Assembly (NCBI GenBank): GCA_026988035.1
Contig: JALSLY010000070.1
Coordinates: 1-39,924 of the forward strand
Reading direction: 5' to 3'
Origin: Thermotogae bacterium
GTDB lineage: Bacteria > Thermotogota > Thermotogae > Mesoaciditogales > Mesoaciditogaceae
DNA length: 39,924 nt
A model generated the notes under the pieces. That model had not been told where the DNA came from. It made no database searches and saw only the letters and a list, made by a program, of their open reading frames with translations. Position numbers and translations under genes: made by a program. Positions 15,779 through 25,044 of the stretch are shown in pieces; the first letter of the stretch is position 1, and every line of letters starts with the position of its first letter.

Positions 15779-17063
15779 TCCAGAATGCTGTCACTTTTGG
15801 GTGAATTTTCACAACCGAAAGTGGCAGTTTATTTGTGAATCTTACCAACCAATCAAGTGAACCCGCAAAAGGTAAAACTCCTGTGCCAATAATTCTTTCC
15901 ATAGTCGTAATTCCCAGTAAGGCAAAAAACGAAAAGAGCATTGCACCTTCTAAAATAAATATCATAAGTACTGGAACTGCGATAGCGTTAAACAAAAAAG
16001 AAGCAATGTAAATTCGCCCAAAGTTTAAAATGAGAAAGGGAATCACCCCTATATTTGCCGCAAGCGTAAAATTCAAAGCCTCTGATACCCATTTTGGCTT
16101 GAAGACAGGAATTTTGGGGCCAAGCACTGCCATTGCGATAACAGCTGAGTAAGAAAGTTGAAACGACGCATCAAAAATTATCGAACCATCGTTTAGAACT
16201 TCAAAGAGTCCTACCATTCCAAGAAGGTTTAGAAAGTTCTGAGGCCTATCGATAATTTTAAAAAATGCAAAGAGTGTAAAAAGTGATATTGCACGAAACG
16301 TTGGAATTGAAAATCCCACGGTTGCTCCGTATATGGTGATTATTACAAAGACAGCAGGATACTTAACAATACTCCACGGGACAAGCTCAGAAAGGATTAA
16401 TAAAGTGATCATAGAAATTATGCCAACATGCATACCTGAAACGGAAAATATTTGGGCGTATCCACCATTCCGATACAGCCTTTTTAGATTGAACGAGACG
16501 TCTTTCCTTCCAAGAAACACAGATGCAACCGTATCCGCCTCTTTAAACATGTAGCGTTTCATTTGAAAGTACAAATAATCAGAAACTTTTACTCCCCATC
16601 TGATTAACTTGTCTAATAGAGAAAAAGACAGTTCCGTCCAAAAAACATCTACTGCTTCCACTTTTCCATCCTTTTTGTTAACTTTCGCCATGAACTCATC
16701 AGCGAGTTTTGGAGTAGTACGTACCCATCTTGGTAAAAAAACCGTAATTGCCCCTCCCTTTTTCCAACCAGAAGAAGTGTGAAACTGAACATTGGATACC
16801 CTAACAATGTTTGAATTTGATCGGCTTACTTTCCCGATCACAAATGATTCTCCATTAGGTAATGTTTGGGGAGCGATAATCCAAGAAAGTCCAACGAAGA
16901 AAAACGACAAGATCAAAATAGGATTCAAAGCCAGATTCGAAAAGAAGCAGATAATCGTTAAAATGCAAAAGCTCAAACCAATCCACCATGGAAAGAGCAA
17001 CGATAGAAATGAGCCTGCAACTGTAGCTAAAAAGAGGAAAAAAAGAGGAGACTTTGATGCCAT
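15678..17063 (-). CDS. comEC: ComEC/Rec2-type DNA-uptake channel protein without nuclease domain
   Basis: This 461-residue membrane protein has an N-terminal pair of helices, a soluble periplasmic OB-like segment (about 70-150), then the Competence domain with around eight helices. Its hallmark is NGGYAQIFSVSGMHVGII (near residue 205), the conserved ComEC SGxH motif. VGFSIPTFRAISL and FQLSYSAVIAMAVLGP also fit. Family members often carry a C-terminal metallo-beta-lactamase nuclease domain; this one ends shortly after the membrane region, so any strand degradation must be done by another protein. Its ATG shares a base with the stop of the HD-GYP gene upstream (TAATG), with GAGGAA as ribosome site. 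It overlaps fur tail-to-tail by 101 bp. A role in DNA uptake is the family expectation. Confidence 0.85.
   Translation of the reverse strand: MASKSPLFFLFLATVAGSFLSLLFPWWIGLSFCILTIICFFSNLALNPILILSFFFVGLSWIIAPQTLPNGESFVIGKVSRSNSNIVRVSNVQFHTSSGWKKGGAITVFLPRWVRTTPKLADEFMAKVNKKDGKVEAVDVFWTELSFSLLDKLIRWGVKVSDYLYFQMKRYMFKEADTVASVFLGRKDVSFNLKRLYRNGGYAQIFSVSGMHVGIISMITLLILSELVPWSIVKYPAVFVIITIYGATVGFSIPTFRAISLFTLFAFFKIIDRPQNFLNLLGMVGLFEVLNDGSIIFDASFQLSYSAVIAMAVLGPKIPVFKPKWVSEALNFTLAANIGVIPFLILNFGRIYIASFLFNAIAVPVLMIFILEGAMLFSFFALLGITTMERIIGTGVLPFAGSLDWLVRFTNKLPLSVVKIHPKVTAFWITFVVFALVILWILLHDERDILDTSHRNLIDDL
15770..15799 (+). terminator. Hairpin spanning the fur stop codon, inside comEC
   Basis: CAAAAGTGA (15770-15778) and TCACTTTTG (15791-15799) form a perfect 9-bp stem with a 12-nt loop. 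The left arm contains the fur stop codon. The whole element lies within the comEC coding sequence on the other strand. The following T-run is modest, so terminator function for fur is possible but not certain. Confidence 0.45.
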
Positions 17064-19078
17064 TATTTCCTCAGTTTTTTTGCGTATTCTCTAAGAGCGT
17101 CGACTGAAAATTCAACAATTTTGGGATCGTACTTTGATCCAATTTCTTTCAAAATTTCCTTTATCACATCCTCCGCATCCATTTTTTGAACGTTGATCAT
17201 CATGTCGAAATCATCTGCTATCAATATTATTCTTGAGAGAAGGGGGATCTCATCACCTCTGATTCCATCAGGATATCCATTCCCGTCAAAATGTTCGCGG
17301 TGGTGTAGTACCACCTTTTTAAACCTCTTAGGAAGATCGAAACTGGAAACTATATGTTCACTCAAAACGGGATACGTTTTAACTATCTCATACTCTTCAT
17401 TCGTTAATTTTCCGAATTTGAGTATTATCGCATCTGGAATCCCAACTTTTCCAGCATCGTGAAACAAAGCACTCCATCGCAGATCTTCAAGTTGATCTGT
17501 TGAAAGTTCCATTTGCTTTCCTATCATTATTGATATACCAGCGACCCTTTCTGAATGTCCACGAAGATAAGGATTTTTCATTTCCATAAGGTGGATCATC
17601 GTTCTTAAGAAACTTTTCCGATTCTCGACACTAAACTCATTAACCTGTTTCAGCGTGACAAAAGAAGAAGCCAATTTACCAAACGCCCTCATAAGATACT
17701 TTGATTCTTCAGAAAATTGCACGTCTTCTAACGCGTCGAGGAAAATATTTCCAACAAACTTGCCATTTGCCATAATTGGAACAGCTAAACTTCTGTATAT
17801 ATGACCAGCAGTCGCACTTTCTATCTTTTCAGCAATATCTTTAGGCAAAATCACAAAATCTTCGTTTACCAGCTCTTCGATAACTTCGAGTTTTTTTACC
17901 TTAAACATCCATTTTGCTTCTAAATCAAGACTTTTCAACTTTTCCTCATCGTGCCCGCGAACCGCAACAAATCTCCATTTTTCTCCCTTTACTAAAGACA
18001 CACTTCCAGCGGTTGCTTCAGGAACAAGGTTTATCGCTATATCGAGTAAATCATTGAAAAATTCTCTTTCATCAGATAGGGGTGAAAAACTGGATATAAG
18101 TTCCACCATCTTCATAAACTTTTCGTTCATTTTCAACAGGTGGAGGTTAACTTGAGAGAGGCTATCTGAAAGATTGCTCATCTTTTTTCTTATTTCTTCT
18201 TTCTCTTCAATTGTTTTCTCAAGTTCTCTGATCTTACGTTTAACCTTAAAATTCAAAGTTTGGTTCCACGCAAATAATGTAAGAAAGATCCCACCAACAA
18301 TTGCGATCACAAGTATTAGATATGGAAAAAGAGCTGTTAAATTATAAGATACATTTGCTCCCTTCCATTTTTTCATGATATTTTCTACAGTGAATTTGGG
18401 AACCTTTGAAAATCCATCGTTTATAATTTTGACAAGTGTCTTTCTCCCTTTTTTCACTGCACGATATAACTTTGAAGTGTAAAGCGGAGGAGAATACTTA
18501 AATTGTTTCATAAGGTTGTATTTTGCAAGGTAATAGATGGCTGGTTCTTTGTCTGCGATGAAAATATGCACGTCTCCCTCTTTTGCCGCTCTTACCAATG
18601 AATCGTAAGAATCATAGTAAACAAGAGTTGTTACGCCGTGCTGAGAAGCGTAGAGTGCATCGTAATCTCCTGATTTGACACCAACTTTAAAACCTTTCAA
18701 GGATTTCAAATTTGCGATTCCAGAGAGCCTTTTGTCAAAAAAGATCACTGTCTTGATTTCATCAAATGGTTTAGTGTAGTCGAGAAATTTAGCTCTTTCG
18801 TTAGAGTAAAAAATACCGTCAACGACATCGGCTTTTCCATTTACTACCATGGGAATGGCGTTCTTCCAATCGACCATCAAGAATTCAACTTTTATATTCG
18901 TAACTTTTTCCCATTCTCTCCAAAGATCGACGGATATACCGACTGCTTTTCCATTGCTATCGACAAAAGAATACGGGGGATAATTTTTATCCATAACAAT
19001 TTTTAACGTTTTGATGGTTGAACCAAACAAACTAAGTGTTAATAAAGCTATTACAAATAATGATAAAGTTTTTCTCAT
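17063..19078 (-). CDS. Ligand-sensing c-di-GMP phosphodiesterase: periplasmic binding domain, membrane helix, GAF, HD-GYP
   Basis: This 671-residue receptor has four parts. A signal peptide (about 1-20) leads into a family 3 amino-acid-type binding domain (about 21-235: IVMDKNYPPYSFVDSNGKAVG and DGIFYSNERAKFLDYTKPF). A membrane helix (about 248-270) is followed by a coiled-coil linker (about 275-325). A GAF-like domain spans about 330-480. An HD-GYP domain (about 490-671) has His508, HDAGKVGIPD (540-549), HHREHFDGNGYPDG (592-605) and IPLLSRII. HD-GYP enzymes hydrolyse cyclic di-GMP, so an extracellular small molecule probably changes its turnover. The segment after the GYP motif is diverged from the usual AD.FDALTS.RPYR. 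Translation is coupled to comEC by TAATG. The ribosome site is AAAGGGGG before ATG 19078. Its ligand is unknown. Confidence 0.88.
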   Translation of the reverse strand: MRKTLSLFVIALLTLSLFGSTIKTLKIVMDKNYPPYSFVDSNGKAVGISVDLWREWEKVTNIKVEFLMVDWKNAIPMVVNGKADVVDGIFYSNERAKFLDYTKPFDEIKTVIFFDKRLSGIANLKSLKGFKVGVKSGDYDALYASQHGVTTLVYYDSYDSLVRAAKEGDVHIFIADKEPAIYYLAKYNLMKQFKYSPPLYTSKLYRAVKKGRKTLVKIINDGFSKVPKFTVENIMKKWKGANVSYNLTALFPYLILVIAIVGGIFLTLFAWNQTLNFKVKRKIRELEKTIEEKEEIRKKMSNLSDSLSQVNLHLLKMNEKFMKMVELISSFSPLSDEREFFNDLLDIAINLVPEATAGSVSLVKGEKWRFVAVRGHDEEKLKSLDLEAKWMFKVKKLEVIEELVNEDFVILPKDIAEKIESATAGHIYRSLAVPIMANGKFVGNIFLDALEDVQFSEESKYLMRAFGKLASSFVTLKQVNEFSVENRKSFLRTMIHLMEMKNPYLRGHSERVAGISIMIGKQMELSTDQLEDLRWSALFHDAGKVGIPDAIILKFGKLTNEEYEIVKTYPVLSEHIVSSFDLPKRFKKVVLHHREHFDGNGYPDGIRGDEIPLLSRIILIADDFDMMINVQKMDAEDVIKEILKEIGSKYDPKIVEFSVDALREYAKKLRK

Positions 19079-19124
19079 GAAACCCCCTTTAGAGATGTTT
19101 TTCTAAACTACCATTATACATCAA

Positions 19125-19148
19125 AAGCGACCTCTCACGAGGCCGCTT
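19125..19148 (-). terminator. Intrinsic terminator after hppA
   Basis: AAGCG-A-CCTC, loop TCAC, GAGG-C-CGCTT forms a nine-pair stem with one mismatch. Read on the minus strand it is followed by TTTTGATGTAT. It sits a few bases beyond the hppA stop codon and upstream of the HD-GYP gene. Confidence 0.7.
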
Positions 19149-19152
19149 CAAA

Positions 19153-21312
19153 TCATTTCATAAAAAACGGTAATGATGGGAAAAGTGAACCAAAGAAAAG
19201 CGAAAGCACAGCCATCAATTTTATAAGTATATCCATAGAAGGTCCAACGGTGTCTTTCAGTGGATCGCCAACTGTGTCACCAACTATTGTTGCGTCGTGA
19301 AGAGGAGTACCTCGTCCTCCAAAATTACCCATCTCTACATATTTTTTCGCGTTGTCCAGTGCGCCACCTGAATTGGCAGTAAATATCGCGATCATTATGG
19401 CAGACAAAAGGCCCCCAAGCAAAACGCCAGCGAGTGCGCTCTTACCAAACAGATACCCAACTACAAATGGAGTGGCAATCGCAATCACACCTGGTAGAAG
19501 CATCTTCGAAATGGCTCCTGTAGCTGTAATGGATATGCAGCGCTTGTAATCAGGCATAACTTCACCTTTAAGTATACCTGGATTTTCTTTAAATTGCCTT
19601 CTTACTTCTTTAACCATGAGAAAAGCATTTTCACTCACACCATTTATAAGTAAGGCTGAGAAATAGAACGGCAACATTGCTCCCCATATAAGACCAATGA
19701 TAGAATACGGACTGATCATGTTTATCACTGGATTGAGGCTTAACTGTCCTGTGGTTTGAGCGCTTGACCATATAAATGAAACTATTAGGGACAATGCGGC
19801 AAATGCGGCGCTACCGATAGCAAATCCTTTTCCTATTGCAGCGGTCGTGTTACCAACAGCATCAAGACCATCTGTGATCTCACGAACCTTTGGATCAAGT
19901 TCGGCCATCTGTGCTATTCCACCAGCATTATCAGCTATTGGTCCATACGTGTCAACGCTAACAGTATATGCCACAAAGGATAGCATGCCAAGTGCCGCTA
20001 TCGCGATTCCGTACACCCCGGAAGACAGATAAGCTCCGAGAATGGCAAGAATCACCACAAGTACAGGCCAAAATGTTGATTTCATTCCGAGAGCCAGACC
20101 TCCTGTTATGTTTATCGCAACGCCGCTTTGTGATTGCTCAGCGAGATGTCTGACAGGTTTATAGTCGTATGATGTGTAATACTCACTGAATTTACTTATA
20201 GCAAGACCGGCTACGAGACCACAAAGAATTGAACCAAATGGTCTCCATATAAACGGAACTCCAGTAGCAATGACATATATTTCTTTGAAAGCATAATCCA
20301 CTTTGAATACATAAACAATTAGAAACGATATGATCAGCATTACCACACCGGTAAATAGATTTCCCGACGAGAGAGCTGCACGGGCGTTGGTGGTTCTTCT
20401 CATTTTTACAAATGCTATACCCAGCATGGCAGCTACAATTCCACCACCAGCAAGTGCAATCGGAAGATACAACAACTTGTAAAATTGAATAGAAGTCATA
20501 TCTTTGTCTGCGATGGCCATAAACATCACGAGAGCTATGGCAGATATTATCGATGCCACGTAAGATTCAAGGATATCCGCACCAAGACCGGCTACGTCTC
20601 CAACGTTGTCTCCAACGTTATCAGCGATCGTTGCAGGATTTCTGGGATCGTCTTCTGGTATGTGCTCTTCAACCTTTCCAACGAGATCGGCTGACATGTC
20701 AGCAGCTTTTGTGTATATTCCACCACCCACTCTGTCAAAAAGTGCAATTAGAGATGCACCAAAAGAGTAGGCACTAACAAGCATTACGCCATCTACAACA
20801 GATATTCCATGAATGTGAGGCATGCCACCTGTACGTATAGCTTCAACCGCAGAAAAAGAGAAGGATCCCTTAAAAAACATCATAACAGAGGTCAACCCAA
20901 CAATGGAAAATCCAGCAACTACAAGTCCCATTACACTTCCGCCAGAAAAAGCAGTAGAAAATGCCTCAAAGAGTCCTTTTTTTGCAGATTCGGTTACTCT
21001 CACATTCGTATGAGTGGATATGTACATTCCTGTAATCCCAGCCATTTCGGAAACAAACGCCCCTATCAACATCACAACTCCATATCTTATCCTGAAAACA
21101 AACGATATGAATACGGCAATTATAATAGCTATAAGCGCTATGTGTTTCGCCTCTTCTTTTAGAAAAGCAGAAGAACCATCTTGAATAGCACGAGCCATAT
21201 TTTTCATTTTTTCATTTCCCTCGGGGCGAGACAACGCATTACGCGCCATAAAATACGCCATTATCGCTGCTGCTATACCCGCTGCAAATGCAAAATAAAG
21301 CGCACTTTCCAT
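19153..21312 (-). CDS. hppA: Membrane-bound, K+-dependent ion-translocating pyrophosphatase
   Basis: This 719-residue protein with about 16 helices splits pyrophosphate to drive export of Na+ and/or H+. The catalytic motifs are DRVGGGIYTKAADMSADLVGK, EDDPRNPATIADNVGDNVGD and GDTVGDPLKDTVGPSMDIL. GNTTAAIGKGFAIGSAA carries Ala where K+-independent enzymes have Lys, so it should need K+. In the ion-gate helix GLGADILESYVASI, the Glu sits as in the Na+-pumping Thermotoga maritima enzyme rather than in plant H+ pumps. Na+ transport is therefore the better guess. The ATG follows GGAGGGAG. It lies 90 bp after the molybdenum hydroxylase operon on the same strand and ends with its own terminator. No clear promoter was seen in the 90-bp gap. 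Confidence 0.95.
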   Translation of the reverse strand: MESALYFAFAAGIAAAIMAYFMARNALSRPEGNEKMKNMARAIQDGSSAFLKEEAKHIALIAIIIAVFISFVFRIRYGVVMLIGAFVSEMAGITGMYISTHTNVRVTESAKKGLFEAFSTAFSGGSVMGLVVAGFSIVGLTSVMMFFKGSFSFSAVEAIRTGGMPHIHGISVVDGVMLVSAYSFGASLIALFDRVGGGIYTKAADMSADLVGKVEEHIPEDDPRNPATIADNVGDNVGDVAGLGADILESYVASIISAIALVMFMAIADKDMTSIQFYKLLYLPIALAGGGIVAAMLGIAFVKMRRTTNARAALSSGNLFTGVVMLIISFLIVYVFKVDYAFKEIYVIATGVPFIWRPFGSILCGLVAGLAISKFSEYYTSYDYKPVRHLAEQSQSGVAINITGGLALGMKSTFWPVLVVILAILGAYLSSGVYGIAIAALGMLSFVAYTVSVDTYGPIADNAGGIAQMAELDPKVREITDGLDAVGNTTAAIGKGFAIGSAAFAALSLIVSFIWSSAQTTGQLSLNPVINMISPYSIIGLIWGAMLPFYFSALLINGVSENAFLMVKEVRRQFKENPGILKGEVMPDYKRCISITATGAISKMLLPGVIAIATPFVVGYLFGKSALAGVLLGGLLSAIMIAIFTANSGGALDNAKKYVEMGNFGGRGTPLHDATIVGDTVGDPLKDTVGPSMDILIKLMAVLSLFFGSLFPSLPFFMK

Positions 21313-21402
21313 TTTCTCCCTCCTTCAAAGTAGAATATTCAACGCATCACATCAATTTATGGCCGCGTACGTCTAACATTTACAAGTCGGCGCAGTTGCT
21401 CC

Positions 21403-23745
21403 CTACAGTGATTTTGCCATATTTTTAAGCGCAAAAAATATGTCTTCAGACTTTATAGGAAGCTTTTTTACTCTTATCCCCACTGCATCAAAAATAGCAT
21501 TTGCTATGGCTGGAGCGGGAGTATCAAGACCAATTTCCGAAACGCTCTTTGCCCCAAACGGACCGGTTGGTTCGTAACTCTTGGCAAACTCCACCTTGAT
21601 ATTCTTAACATCTTTTCTTGATGGAATCTTGTACGTGAAAAAGTCATTTGTCACCATGCGCCCATTTTTATCAAATACGTGTTCCTCATAAAGTACCATA
21701 CCGATACCTTGTACTGTGGCACCTTCGACTTGCCCACGCGCCAACTTTGGATTTATAGGTGTACCGCAATCCACATAACTTAGAAAATTCAGCACATCCA
21801 CTTTGCCAGTTTCAAGATCAATCTCAACTTCAGCAAAGGACACCATATAAGGTGGCGGGGAAACTTCACTGACAAATGATTCGGTAACCTCAAGTTGACG
21901 CTGCTTGAACGAATAGAAAAGCTTAGTCTGTATTTCAGAGTAAGTGATAGAATGCCCGCTTTCTGATATAACCTTTCCATCTTCCAAATGTAACTCTTCA
22001 ATAGGTTTATCCATTATCTCTGAGGCAGCTTTGAGTATTTCTTGAGCCATTCGTTCAGCGGCACGCTTGGTAGCATTTCCAGAAACATATGTCGTAGAGG
22101 AAGCATACGCACCTTTATCAAATGGCGTGACATCAGTGTCGGAAGAGTAAACGATGAATTTGTCTGTCGTGGTGTGAAGAGCTTCAGCAGCAATCTGAGC
22201 AAGTATTGTGTCACTTCCAGTGCCAAGATCTGTAGCTCCGATCATGAGGTTGAAAGTGCCGTCGTCATTCATTTTTATCGTGGCACCTCCCATGTCTATT
22301 GCCGGAATTGAAGAACCTTGCATTGCAAATGCCACACCACAGCCACGTGCCTTTGTTCCCTTCACTTTTGGGCGTTTCTTCTTTTCATACCAATTAAAAA
22401 GCTTTGCACCCGCCAGTGCACATTCCTCAATCTTACAACTTTGAATAATTTGTTCAACTCCCTCGCGACCTTCACCCATCATTCTAAAAACAGGGGACGT
22501 CTCTCCCTCACGAATGGAATTTTTGAGCTTAAAGTCGATTGGGTCCATCCCAAGCTTGTAAGCAAGCTCATCCAACGCAGAATCAAGCGCAAACATACTT
22601 TGAGGAGCACCATATCCTCTAAAAGCGCCTGCGGGCTCGATATTTGTGTAAACAACATCTCCTTTAAATCTCACAGCTTTCACCTTGTTGTACAGTGGAA
22701 GAGTCTTAGAACCAGCCACCATAAAGGTCGTGAGTGCATGTTCTCCATATGCTCCTGTATTCGAAAGTCCATCCATGTCGATTACTCGCAATTTACCGTC
22801 TTTGCTTGCACCAACTCTGACTTTGAATCGCATGGCGTGACGGGTATTTGTAGCAGTCATTGTTTCTTCACGAGTATAGACACAACGAGCAGGCCTACCT
22901 GTTTTGAGTGTAACAGCTGTAACATATGCCTCAACATGAATGGCTTGCTTCCCGCCAAATCCTCCTCCAATTCTTGGCTTTATAACACGTGACTCAACAC
23001 CAAATATATGCCTTATGATCCTTCTAACATGGTACGGAACCTGCGTTGATGAGATTATCGTAAGTCTTCCATTTGGATCGAAATATGAAATCGCGGTATG
23101 AGGTTCCATCATGGCGTGAGATGGATTTGGGGTGTAATAAGTACCCTCCACAACAACATCGCATTTTGCAAGTTCTTTATCAACGTCTTCTATATGCATC
23201 TCGTAATGACTCGCAATGTTGCGAGAAGGATCATACGCACCAGATATTTCTGGCTCATCATGTATTACAGGCATTCCATCATCACTTGCATGTTCGTAGT
23301 CGAGAACAGCAGGAAGTACTTCATACTCAACCTTTATCAACTTAAGAGCACGATTCGCTATTTCTTCGGTTTCAGCCGCCACAATTGCAACCGCATCCCC
23401 CACATATCTAACCTTTTTATCAAGAACAAATGTGTCATAAGGTGAAGGCTCCGGATACCCTTGACCCGCACGAGTATAAGCAACTCTTGGAACGTCTTTG
23501 TGAGTAAGCACACATACAACGCCTTCAAGCGCGAGAGCTTCGGAGGCATCCACGAATCTTATGATTGCATGAGCATGAGGACTTCTCAGAATTTTCACCA
23601 CAAGAGCATTTGGAATGTTAAAATCATCCGTAAAAACTGTCTTTCCTTTAACGAGAGCATATCCATCAACTTTTGGAACTGATGTATCAACGACTTTGAA
23701 CTTCGTGGATGTGGTAAGTGTTGTTCCCAAATCTGGTACCTTCAT
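21403..23745 (-). CDS. xdhA: Molybdenum hydroxylase large subunit (XdhA-like xanthine dehydrogenase family)
   Basis: This 780-residue subunit binds the molybdopterin cytosine dinucleotide cofactor. Visible marks are PRIGGGFGGKQ (Moco contact), NTGAYGEHALTTFMVAG, AFRGYGAPQ (its Arg matches the substrate-binding Arg of xanthine oxidases), DTDVTPFDKGAYASS and GPFGAKSVSEIGLDTPAP, in which Glu737 is the likely catalytic base. Gln follows GGGFGGK where bovine xanthine oxidase has Glu802. Escherichia coli XdhA, as I recall, has the same Gln, and the two agree well across several motifs. Purine or another N-heterocycle is the likely substrate. It starts with ATG inside the stop of the 2Fe-2S gene (ATGA), behind AAGGTGA. 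No Moco-insertion chaperone is adjacent. Confidence 0.88.
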   Translation of the reverse strand: MKVPDLGTTLTTSTKFKVVDTSVPKVDGYALVKGKTVFTDDFNIPNALVVKILRSPHAHAIIRFVDASEALALEGVVCVLTHKDVPRVAYTRAGQGYPEPSPYDTFVLDKKVRYVGDAVAIVAAETEEIANRALKLIKVEYEVLPAVLDYEHASDDGMPVIHDEPEISGAYDPSRNIASHYEMHIEDVDKELAKCDVVVEGTYYTPNPSHAMMEPHTAISYFDPNGRLTIISSTQVPYHVRRIIRHIFGVESRVIKPRIGGGFGGKQAIHVEAYVTAVTLKTGRPARCVYTREETMTATNTRHAMRFKVRVGASKDGKLRVIDMDGLSNTGAYGEHALTTFMVAGSKTLPLYNKVKAVRFKGDVVYTNIEPAGAFRGYGAPQSMFALDSALDELAYKLGMDPIDFKLKNSIREGETSPVFRMMGEGREGVEQIIQSCKIEECALAGAKLFNWYEKKKRPKVKGTKARGCGVAFAMQGSSIPAIDMGGATIKMNDDGTFNLMIGATDLGTGSDTILAQIAAEALHTTTDKFIVYSSDTDVTPFDKGAYASSTTYVSGNATKRAAERMAQEILKAASEIMDKPIEELHLEDGKVISESGHSITYSEIQTKLFYSFKQRQLEVTESFVSEVSPPPYMVSFAEVEIDLETGKVDVLNFLSYVDCGTPINPKLARGQVEGATVQGIGMVLYEEHVFDKNGRMVTNDFFTYKIPSRKDVKNIKVEFAKSYEPTGPFGAKSVSEIGLDTPAPAIANAIFDAVGIRVKKLPIKSEDIFFALKNMAKSL

Positions 23746-24242
23746 GACAATTCACCTTGATTTCCGGCAGGTACAGAAGCGCTGTTCCTGCGGAGTTCCG
23801 CTGCTTTCATTATTGCATGATTTTGGCTCACATAGCCTGTACATCTACAAAGATTGCCATTAAGATATGTTTTTATTTCTTCTTCGGTTGGATTGGGATT
23901 TTCATTTAGAAGTGCTTCAGCAGTCACAACGAGGGCTGGAATGCAAAAGCCACACTGTACAGCTCCTTCCTCAACAAGTGCTTTCTGTACCGCTGAAAGC
24001 TCGCCCTCTTTTGAAAAAGCTTCAACAGTCTTAATCTCGTGGCCGTCAACAGCAGCTGTAAAAGTTCTACACGACAACACAGGATTCCCGTCAAGCTGCA
24101 CGGAACATGCCCCACAGCTTGCCGTATCACATGCATGTTTGACACTCTTGTATCCAAGACGCCTTAAAGTTTCAACAAGTAGTTCTCCTGGCTCTATTTC
24201 GATCGAATGTTTTCTATCATTAACCTTGAATTCCACTTTCAT
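23742..24242 (-). CDS. xdhC: Molybdenum hydroxylase 2Fe-2S subunit
   Basis: This 166-residue electron-transfer subunit contains two [2Fe-2S] clusters. The plant-ferredoxin-type N-terminal domain has Cys38, Cys43, Cys46 and Cys58 (HACDTASCGACSV and LSC). The C-terminal helical domain has Cys97, Cys100, Cys132 and Cys134 (QCGFC and CRCTGY). Electrons pass from the Mo subunit through these clusters to a flavin subunit. Length is usual for the small subunit. It overlaps the second FAD subunit by 23 bp upstream and the Mo subunit by 4 bp downstream, with GAGGAGG before its ATG, so the subunits should be made in step. A short tail of about 20 residues past the CRCTGY helix is unremarkable. Confidence 0.92.
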   Translation of the reverse strand: MKVEFKVNDRKHSIEIEPGELLVETLRRLGYKSVKHACDTASCGACSVQLDGNPVLSCRTFTAAVDGHEIKTVEAFSKEGELSAVQKALVEEGAVQCGFCIPALVVTAEALLNENPNPTEEEIKTYLNGNLCRCTGYVSQNHAIMKAAELRRNSASVPAGNQGELS

Positions 24243-25044
24243 AGCAAATCCTCCTCATTGCTTTTTTAAGAAGGGCCCCAGCTAATGCTTTTCTATATTC
24301 AGCACTTGCTCTCATATCCGTTCCTACTTTTACAACACTCTCCATTAAATTGGCAGCTTTATCTATGGAATTTAAAAGATCCTTTCCCTTCAAAAAATCT
24401 TCAACTTCCCTTACTCTCTCAGATATCATGGGTCTTGATCCAACCACAATGGTTATCTCTTTAATCAGCTCATTCTCAAGTGACAAAGCAATCCCAAGGT
24501 TAAGCGTCGCTATATCAAATGTCGATTTGGCAAACTTTTCAAAAGCCATGAACTTAGTATTCTTTGGCAAATAAACTGCTGTTATGATTTGATCGCGTTT
24601 CCCATCTTTTATAAAGTTCTCTAACGTCGTTTTATGAAAATTCCCATCGTAGAATTCCACTTGTGACTCTGTCACCATAAAAATTGTTATAACATCCGAC
24701 CAACCAAGCTTGAAAGCTATTGAACCGCCAATTGTTGCCATATTCCTGATTTGCGTACTTCCAATATCTTTAGCCACTTCTTTGAAAAAGCCGTTATTCT
24801 GAGATGATAGTATCGGATTATTCATAAAAGTTGTTAGTTTTGCGTTCGCTCCAATTTTCACAATACTTCCATCCTCAATTTCGTCCATTCCAAGAGTTTT
24901 GAGATCTACAAGACGCTCAAGCCGTGATATTTTAAGTTGAGCAGCTATCAAACCACCACTTACATAAAGCGAATTAGGAAGACTACCCATTTCATAAGCT
25001 TCCTCGATCGTTTCCGGCCTCAAGTACTCCTTTATTTTTAACAT
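24220..25044 (-). CDS. Second FAD-type subunit of the molybdenum hydroxylase, flavin site apparently eroded
   Basis: This 274-residue protein has the CoxM/XdhB fold layout and the C-terminal CO-dehydrogenase flavoprotein domain (TDMRASAEYRKALAGALL). Compared with its neighbour encoded at 25038-25871, the two flavin motifs are altered. The first reads YVSGGLIAAQLKIS (27-40) instead of TGGTDLLVKVR. The second reads NMATIGGSIAFKLGWSD (101-117) instead of NxGTxxGNxxNASPAGD. Loss of the Thr-Asp pair and of the Asn and Ser-Pro suggests weak or altered FAD binding. Both flavin-type genes sit in the same overlapping operon, so it may be a structural partner, or use another flavin, or a different electron acceptor. 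Start ATG 25044 has GAGGAGGG upstream. The paralogy is clear; the functional reading is inference. Confidence 0.78.
   Translation of the reverse strand: MLKIKEYLRPETIEEAYEMGSLPNSLYVSGGLIAAQLKISRLERLVDLKTLGMDEIEDGSIVKIGANAKLTTFMNNPILSSQNNGFFKEVAKDIGSTQIRNMATIGGSIAFKLGWSDVITIFMVTESQVEFYDGNFHKTTLENFIKDGKRDQIITAVYLPKNTKFMAFEKFAKSTFDIATLNLGIALSLENELIKEITIVVGSRPMISERVREVEDFLKGKDLLNSIDKAANLMESVVKVGTDMRASAEYRKALAGALLKKAMRRICYESGIQG

Noticed and set aside
22318-22992. Open frame of 224 codons on the plus strand opposite the Mo subunit gene
   Set aside because: It is antisense to xdhA, which is conserved throughout; its length reflects codon bias of the real gene.
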